Translations under genes and position numbers: made by a program
Origin: Acholeplasmataceae bacterium
GTDB lineage: Bacteria; Bacillota_I; Bacilli_A; Acholeplasmatales; Acholeplasmataceae
Assembly: GCA_023230825.1 (NCBI GenBank)
Contig: JALNWO010000046.1
Coordinates: 1 to 11,036, forward strand
Direction: 5' to 3'
DNA: 11,036 nucleotides
Notes under the pieces: model-generated
The model's database searches: none
Told to the model about the DNA's origin: nothing
What the model saw: only the letters and a program-made list of their open reading frames with translations
Shown here: positions 6,046-11,036 of the stretch, piece after piece
How positions within the stretch are numbered: position 1 is the stretch's first letter
Layout of the letters: each line of letters starts with the position of its first letter

Positions 6046-9000
6046 TTAATGACTCATGTAATTTTCTATTAATTGATCAGCTAAATATAGCCAATGCTCT
6101 TTTGCGTTACGAAGATTCATTACAATCGAGACATAGCCTCTGTTGTAGTTTAGTTGAACGGGTGCTTGTTTAAAACGTTCCGCCACTTTAAATAATTTCA
6201 ATCCATCAATTTTACTGGAAGCTTCTAAAGACAATGTCATCGTTACTTGATGTGCGCTAAATTGTGTCTTATGGACACCCAATTGATGTGATAATTTTTT
6301 ATATAGCTTTTCATACATATATAAAACGAGATCTGGACTTAGAGTACCAAACCGATCTGTTAGTTCAAATTTTAAATCTTCAACATCGGCAATTTTATTT
6401 AAACCGCTAATTCGCTTATGAATTTCTATCCGAACACTGTCTTCAGAGACATAGTCTGGGTCAACGTGACGTGCGGCATAAACTTCGTCTATCTCTGTCG
6501 ATTTCGGTTTATCGAGCGATTCTCCCGTCATCGCCTCTTCCAATAGTTTCGTGTATAAATCAATACCGACACTATCGATAAAACCTGATTGCTCGGCTCC
6601 TAAAATATCACCAGCACCACGGATTGATAAGTCTCTCATCGCGATTTTATATCCGCTTCCAAGTTCGGTAAAATCTTGAATGGTTGCTAATCGTTTTTTA
6701 GCTTCATCATTAATCAGTTTGTTGGGTTCATATAAGAGGTATGCATACGCAATCCTGTCAGACCGACCAACACGACCTCTAATTTGATACAATTGAGAAA
6801 GTCCCAACTTATCCGCATCGTGAATAATAAGTGTATTTGTGTTGGGGATATCAACGCCTGTTTCAATAATCGTCGTGGATACCAAGACGTCAAAATGATG
6901 GTCGATAAAATCGGAGATTACATTTTCTAATCCTTCTCTACTCATTTTACCATGAGCGAAATGAATTTTAGCATGAGGAATGAGCTTTTTCAGTTTTTCC
7001 GTCATCCCTTCAATACCCCGGACTTGATTAAACAAATAAAAGACTTGTCCACCCCGAGCAATCTCACGAGAAATCGCCTCTTTAATAAGGGCATTCTGTC
7101 TTTCAACAACATATGTTTGGACAGGATATCGATTTAGAGGTGGGGTTTCAATCATAGATAAATCTTTTAAACCCATTAATGACATTTGCAGCGTTCGTGG
7201 TATTGGGGTTGCCGATAATTGTAACGTATCTACGTTTGTTTTAATTTCCCTAATTTTTTCTTTATGTTCAACTCCGAAGCGGTGTTCTTCATCGATGATT
7301 AACAATCCTAAGTCTTTAAACACCACATCATCAGACAATAATCGATGTGTTCCAATAACAACATCTACAAGCCCTTTGCTTAATTTATGAATGACATCAC
7401 GTGTTTGTTTTGGAGTTACAAAACGGCTTAATAAAGCAACATTCGCGCCGTATTTATCGAAACGTTCTTTAAAGGTATAATAGTGTTGGCGTGCTAAAAC
7501 TGTCGTCGGGACTAGATATAAGACTTGTTTTTGATCTAATACCGCCTTAAAGGCTGCCCGCAGGGCAACTTCTGTTTTTCCAAAACCAACGTCACCAGCA
7601 ATTAAACGATCCATGGGTCGCTCTTGTTCCATATCAAAAGTTGTTTGTATGATTGCTTTTTCTTGATCTTTGGTCGTTTCATATTGAAAATCACGAACAA
7701 AAGATGTCATCATTTCATTATCTTTTGAAAAAGCATACCCGGTACTTTGTTCCCGCTGTGCATAAAGATTGAGTAATCGATCACTTAAATCTTTAATTCG
7801 TTTTCTGGCATTCGCTTTCGTTGTTCCCCATGCTTTACCACCCATTTTTGATAATTTGGGTTGATGCCCTTCATAATTACTATATTTTAAAACCATATCG
7901 ATTTGGTCCATAGGAACATATAATGTTTCACTGTTTGCATACATAATATGAAGATAATCACGTTTCTCTCCGCTAAGCTCCATCGTTTTTAAACCAAGGT
8001 ATTGACCAATCCCATAATCATAGTGCACAACATATTGACCCACAGTTAAATCATCAACGTGACGGATTTTAGTGGATTGGTTTAAAACACTGCGGTAGCG
8101 AATCGCTCTTCTTGTTCGGTATTGGAAGAGTTCCGTTTCATCCATAACAATGATTTTATCATGTGTCGAGATAAATGAACCATGACTTGATATATCTAAA
8201 AGATAGATCCCCGGTTCAAAACGAATTTGTCGTTCATAAGTAACTTGGTTATCTTGTAAAAAGGTTTTTATCTCATTAAAGTAGTGTTGTGTCGAGACAC
8301 ACAGATAAATGGTATATTCGCTTTGATAAGCGATAATGTCTTGTAATAACAACCGGAGGTTGGATTGATAATTATTGACTTCAATTACACCCAAATGATA
8401 CGCATCTGGACGAGTAAGACCGTAGTTATCTATTTCAATATGAGGGTTTTTTAAGAGCTGATCTAAATGAAGACGATAGGGCAAGGAAAGAAAAGCTCTT
8501 CCGCTCATCGTAGTCGCAAACGTTTCTAAATCATCTTTGATATGTTGTTGGTTTAACTGCATTTTAGAAACATCAATAAAATAAAGCTCATATTCTTTTG
8601 TGAAATCAAGGATTGTTGTTGGATCTGGATTAAAAAAAGGAATGTAGAGGTGAAGGGTATCTAGTTTTTGTCGTAAAGATAAGTTTTCTAAGTCAATTTG
8701 GTATTTTTCAGTTTCTCGTTCGGATAGCTCAAAGGTACTAAAGTGTTTTTGAATTTGTTTGAGAGCTTGTTCTCGCATTTTATCTGTATAAAAAAGTTCA
8801 TGGATCGGAGCAATCTCAAAATGATCCGTTTCCGCAAAGCTTCTTTGGTCTTCAACATTGAAGATTTTAATTTGTTCAAGTTCGTTGTCAAAGAAATCAA
8901 GCCGAAATGGTGATGGTTGGTTAACAGGGAAAATATCGAGGATATGGCCTCTTAAAGAGAATTCTCCCGGATTTTCAACCGTGAATTGATTTTGATATCC

Positions 9001-9462
9001 GCTTGTCACTAAAAAATTAGTCAAGTCGTTTAATTCATACGTATCGTTTTTATAAATGTGTTTAACTGCTCGTAAATAATCTTCAGGCTTCAGTTGGATT
9101 TGACTAAGTCCTTGCATGGTTGTAACTACAATAAAGGCTTCCTTTGTTAAAAGTCTTCTAAGGGTATAAAGTCTTTCATTTTTAAATTCAGGGGATCCTA
9201 AAGCCATCATAGATGTGAGTGTTTCATCTGCGGGGTAAAAAAGAACACTTTCCTGGTCATTTAGATTCGTTAAGGTGTCATAGTATTTTTGAGCTTCATA
9301 CAAATTAGGGCATACAACAAAAACGGTTTTATTGATGGTTTCGAAGCGTTTAGAGACCAAATAGGCATTATAACTATCTGTCGAGTTTTTCAAATAAACC
9401 GTTCTTTGTTTTAAATTAAATTGTTTGTCTAGTTCTGGATGAATCTTAAAAATGTCAAGCAT
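6046..9462 (-). CDS. mfd: Transcription-repair coupling factor Mfd
   Basis: Mfd is a DNA translocase that pushes stalled RNA polymerase off lesions and recruits UvrA. The 1138-residue product has the expected order: a UvrB-like N-terminal module (about 1-330) whose Walker A is naturally lost, an RNA-polymerase interacting (CarD-like) domain with VGQYVVHYDYGIGQYLG at 474-490, then the helicase motors. These show GDVGFGKT (623-630, K629), DEEH (724-727), SAT (750-752), TTIIETGVDIPN (863-874) and QIRGRVGR (893-900), followed by a C-terminal UvrA-interface regulatory domain. I place the start at the ATG at 9462, not at an in-frame TTG at 9492, because AGGAG (9472-9476) lies exactly 9 nt before it and the TTG falls inside a hairpin. 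It follows pth by 32 nt. Gene order pth-mfd is conserved in Bacillus; fin, which lies between them there, is absent. Confidence 0.97.
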   Translation of the reverse strand: MLDIFKIHPELDKQFNLKQRTVYLKNSTDSYNAYLVSKRFETINKTVFVVCPNLYEAQKYYDTLTNLNDQESVLFYPADETLTSMMALGSPEFKNERLYTLRRLLTKEAFIVVTTMQGLSQIQLKPEDYLRAVKHIYKNDTYELNDLTNFLVTSGYQNQFTVENPGEFSLRGHILDIFPVNQPSPFRLDFFDNELEQIKIFNVEDQRSFAETDHFEIAPIHELFYTDKMREQALKQIQKHFSTFELSERETEKYQIDLENLSLRQKLDTLHLYIPFFNPDPTTILDFTKEYELYFIDVSKMQLNQQHIKDDLETFATTMSGRAFLSLPYRLHLDQLLKNPHIEIDNYGLTRPDAYHLGVIEVNNYQSNLRLLLQDIIAYQSEYTIYLCVSTQHYFNEIKTFLQDNQVTYERQIRFEPGIYLLDISSHGSFISTHDKIIVMDETELFQYRTRRAIRYRSVLNQSTKIRHVDDLTVGQYVVHYDYGIGQYLGLKTMELSGEKRDYLHIMYANSETLYVPMDQIDMVLKYSNYEGHQPKLSKMGGKAWGTTKANARKRIKDLSDRLLNLYAQREQSTGYAFSKDNEMMTSFVRDFQYETTKDQEKAIIQTTFDMEQERPMDRLIAGDVGFGKTEVALRAAFKAVLDQKQVLYLVPTTVLARQHYYTFKERFDKYGANVALLSRFVTPKQTRDVIHKLSKGLVDVVIGTHRLLSDDVVFKDLGLLIIDEEHRFGVEHKEKIREIKTNVDTLQLSATPIPRTLQMSLMGLKDLSMIETPPLNRYPVQTYVVERQNALIKEAISREIARGGQVFYLFNQVRGIEGMTEKLKKLIPHAKIHFAHGKMSREGLENVISDFIDHHFDVLVSTTIIETGVDIPNTNTLIIHDADKLGLSQLYQIRGRVGRSDRIAYAYLLYEPNKLINDEAKKRLATIQDFTELGSGYKIAMRDLSIRGAGDILGAEQSGFIDSVGIDLYTKLLEEAMTGESLDKPKSTEIDEVYAARHVDPDYVSEDSVRIEIHKRISGLNKIADVEDLKFELTDRFGTLSPDLVLYMYEKLYKKLSHQLGVHKTQFSAHQVTMTLSLEASSKIDGLKLFKVAERFKQAPVQLNYNRGYVSIVMNLRNAKEHWLYLADQLIENYMSH

Positions 9463-9471
9463 GGAATAATG

Positions 9472-9476
9472 CTCCT
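9472..9476 (-). promoter_or_regulatory. Ribosome-binding site fixing the mfd start
   Basis: AGGAG on the minus strand lies 9 nt before the ATG at 9460-9462 and downstream of the alternative TTG at 9492, so it supports only the shorter reading. Confidence 0.75.
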
Positions 9477-9483
9477 GATATGA

Positions 9484-9509
9484 AACACCCAAACTTATGT
9501 TTGGGTGTT
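9484..9509 (-). repeat. 11-bp hairpin enclosing the pth stop codon
   Basis: AACACCCAAAC and GTTTGGGTGTT form a perfect 11-bp stem with a 4-nt loop. On the minus strand the loop is ATAA and contains the pth TAA (9495-9497). Only three T follow on the mRNA-sense side, so it is a weak terminator at best. It may act as an attenuator, an mRNA-end or processing structure between pth and mfd, or affect pth termination. The mfd ribosome site begins 7 nt after it. Confidence 0.7.
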
Positions 9510-10064
9510 AAATTTTGTCATAATATCTAAATATGGTTTACCTCCAATAAATAGTTCGATAATTTCGACAGCCTTTGTAATGGCAATATCAATATCTATC
9601 TTTTCATCTTTGGTAAATTTACCTAACACGTGTTGATCTAAATGAACACTCTGGTCATTGCCAACACCAATTCGGACTCTTTTGAATTGTTCAGACTTTA
9701 AAATTCCAATGATGTTTCTTAATCCATTGTGCCCACCATGACCACCTAACTCACGTAAGCGAATTTGGCCGTTTTCTAAGTGAACGTCATCAACGAAAAC
9801 GATAATATCATTTAAGTCCACGTTGAAATAGTGACAAAGTCTTGAAACAGCTTGGCCAGATAAATTCATATACGTTGATGGTTTCACCAAAGTTATTTTT
9901 TCACCTTGATGATGAATGGTTGTTAACTCGGCATTGAACATGGGATCGAACTTAAATTTTAGTTTGTTTTTCTTAGCGTATTCATCCAAGACCATAAAAC
10001 CAACATTGTGTCTTGTTTGTTCGTATTTTTTCCCAGGATTTCCGAGTCCAAAAATTAATTTCAC
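9495..10064 (-). CDS. pth: Peptidyl-tRNA hydrolase
   Basis: This 189-residue cytoplasmic enzyme cleaves peptidyl-tRNAs released by stalled or drop-off ribosomes so that the tRNA can be reused. The protein has the whole Pth signature: GLGNPGKKY (6-14, N9), RHNVGF with catalytic H19, STYMNLSG with N67, D92, and GGHGGHNGLR with N113. The family more often has GGSGGHNGL or GGGGGHNGL. Length is normal. The start is GTG at 10064, whose GTGA overlaps the prs stop by 4 nt; purine-rich AAGGAAGAGG lies just upstream. The neighbours prs and mfd match the Bacillus arrangement prs-ctc-pth(spoVC)-fin-mfd without ctc and fin. Confidence 0.97.
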   Translation of the reverse strand: MKLIFGLGNPGKKYEQTRHNVGFMVLDEYAKKNKLKFKFDPMFNAELTTIHHQGEKITLVKPSTYMNLSGQAVSRLCHYFNVDLNDIIVFVDDVHLENGQIRLRELGGHGGHNGLRNIIGILKSEQFKRVRIGVGNDQSVHLDQHVLGKFTKDEKIDIDIAITKAVEIIELFIGGKPYLDIMTKFNTQT

Positions 10065-11036
10065 GCTTCCTCTTCCTTAGTATGTGATATGCTGTCAAAA
10101 ATCTGACTAATCGGTTCATCATTAACGATATGTAAAATTGATTTTCCTAATAAAGGCCCGATAGAGATTTGTTTCACTTTATCAGAGAAACATTCTTCAC
10201 GAAGTTGAATTGTATCTGTCACAACAACTTTTTTCAAAACCGATTGCTCAATGCGACAAACGGCATCGTCAGAAAAGACAGGGTGGGTTGCACATGCATA
10301 AACAGCTTTACAACCTGCGTCGATAAGTGCTTGAGCACCGGCGATGAGTGTCCCAGCAGTATCAACAATGTCATCAACCATAATAGCAACCTTGCCTTTT
10401 ACATCACCAATAATGTTTTGCACTTCTGCTTGATTTGGTGCAGGTCTTCTTTTATCAATAATTGCTAAGGGAGCATTAAAGATGTTTGCGAAAATACGAG
10501 CTCGGGTCACACCACCGTGATCCGGAGAAACTACAACAATGTCTTTTAACTTCTTTTCATTTAAGAAATAATCAGCTAGCAATGGAGCTGCTGGGAAGTT
10601 GTCAATTGGTTTATCAAAGAACCCTTGAATTTGAGCTGCATGTAAATCCATTGAAATGACACGGTCAATTCCTGCAACTTGAAGTAAATCTGCAACAAGT
10701 TTCGCCGTAATCGGTTGTCTAGATTTTGATTTTCTATCTGATCGTGAATATCCATAATATGGCATAATCACAGTGACAGTTTTGGCCGATGCTCTTTTAA
10801 CTGCATCGGTGAAAATAAGTAGCTCCATTAAATTTTCATTGGCTGGAGCAGAGGTAGATTGGACGACGAAAACGTGATGGCCACGAACACTTTCTTCGAT
10901 GTTAATAGAAATCTCACCATCTTTAAATTTAACGACATCCACATTAGAAATTTCAATACCCGATGCCTTAGAAATTTCTTCTGCTAAGGGTTTGTTAGAA
11001 CTTAACGCAAACAATTTAATCTTTTGTCCATAAACG
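10061..11036 (-). CDS. prs: Ribose-phosphate pyrophosphokinase (PRPP synthetase), 5' end outside window
   Basis: It makes PRPP from ribose 5-phosphate and ATP for purine, pyrimidine, NAD, His and Trp synthesis. The visible part includes NIEESVRG, the flexible loop YYGYSRSDRKSKSRQPITAK, the metal-binding DLHAAQIQGFFD, SPDHGGVTRAR, RRPAPN and the PRPP loop MVDDIVDTAGT, so all catalytic parts are present. A TTG at 11014 is not the true start: the frame stays open to the window edge and reads VYGQKIKLFALSSN, which aligns with the YGDKNLKIFSLNSN region near the N-terminus of B. subtilis Prs. About ten N-terminal residues are therefore missing beyond the edge. The C-terminus has a short acidic tail (HTKEEEA). 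It overlaps pth by 4 nt, so the two are coupled. Confidence 0.97.
   Translation of the reverse strand, partial: VYGQKIKLFALSSNKPLAEEISKASGIEISNVDVVKFKDGEISINIEESVRGHHVFVVQSTSAPANENLMELLIFTDAVKRASAKTVTVIMPYYGYSRSDRKSKSRQPITAKLVADLLQVAGIDRVISMDLHAAQIQGFFDKPIDNFPAAPLLADYFLNEKKLKDIVVVSPDHGGVTRARIFANIFNAPLAIIDKRRPAPNQAEVQNIIGDVKGKVAIMVDDIVDTAGTLIAGAQALIDAGCKAVYACATHPVFSDDAVCRIEQSVLKKVVVTDTIQLREECFSDKVKQISIGPLLGKSILHIVNDEPISQIFDSISHTKEEEA

Noticed and set aside
8688..8900. Alternative minus-strand frame inside mfd (and 4259-4441 inside cdaA)
   Set aside because: Out-of-frame readings of conserved genes; the lysine/leucine-rich products reflect AT-rich codons only.
6046..9462. Broken N-terminal ATPase in Mfd
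   Set aside because: Loss of Walker A in the UvrB-like N-terminal module is normal for Mfd and not a defect.
10169..10468. Open frame of 99 codons on the plus strand
   Set aside because: Antisense to the conserved PRPP-binding part of prs; the Cys/Asn-rich product looks like a mirror of prs codons.
11012..11014. TTG as the start of prs
   Set aside because: The frame stays open to the window edge and the extra residues align with the known N-terminal region of Prs, so the true start is outside.
1..11036. CRISPR arrays, insertion sequences, tRNA or rRNA genes, defence or phage modules
   Set aside because: I saw no tandem repeats, transposase, integrase, cloverleaf or rRNA-like sequence; genes cover nearly the whole window and no gene-free stretch exceeds 150 bases.

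Overview
The window is an AT-rich, gene-dense bacterial chromosome segment in which every supported gene lies on the minus strand, so transcription runs from base 11036 towards base 1. Gene content is low-GC Gram-positive: prs-pth-mfd order as in Bacillus, a CdaA-type diadenylate cyclase, a YutD protein and a short NifU-like protein. TGA is a normal stop here, including in several ATGA/GTGA gene overlaps, so this is not the TGA=Trp code of Mycoplasma. The wall-less or near wall-less Acholeplasma/Izemoplasma/Haloplasma side of the Firmicutes is my best guess, but that is inference from style and content, not a search result.

Right block (11036 to 4848): prs (5' end outside the window), pth, mfd and a class I PLP aminotransferase form one tightly packed unit. 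prs and pth overlap by 4 nt and mfd and the aminotransferase are 22 nt apart. A perfect 11-bp hairpin surrounds the pth stop codon. The unit covers PRPP supply, peptidyl-tRNA recycling, transcription-coupled repair and amino-acid transamination. It ends in a perfect 12-bp hairpin (4812-4841).

Intergenic stretch (4704 to 4847): two successive hairpins, then an extended -10 promoter that exactly fits TATGATATAAT and starts the next unit.

Left block (4703 to 261): cdaA (c-di-AMP synthesis), an undescribed-looking 58-residue single-pass membrane protein (3768-3944), a membrane PAS-PAS protein with a degenerate GGDEF domain, 5-formyltetrahydrofolate cyclo-ligase, an IspD-IspF fusion of the MEP isoprenoid pathway, and yutD. 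The last four genes are chained by 4-nt ATGA overlaps, which points to translational coupling. A separate sigma-A-like promoter (227-255) then drives the NifU-like scaffold gene, whose 3' end leaves the window.

Most of the window is ordinary housekeeping. The parts most worth a second look are in the cdaA unit: the small membrane protein and the dead-GGDEF sensor sit where other Firmicutes encode CdaR and GlmM. The fused ispDF also keeps a ribosome-binding site and a Met codon exactly at the domain junction.
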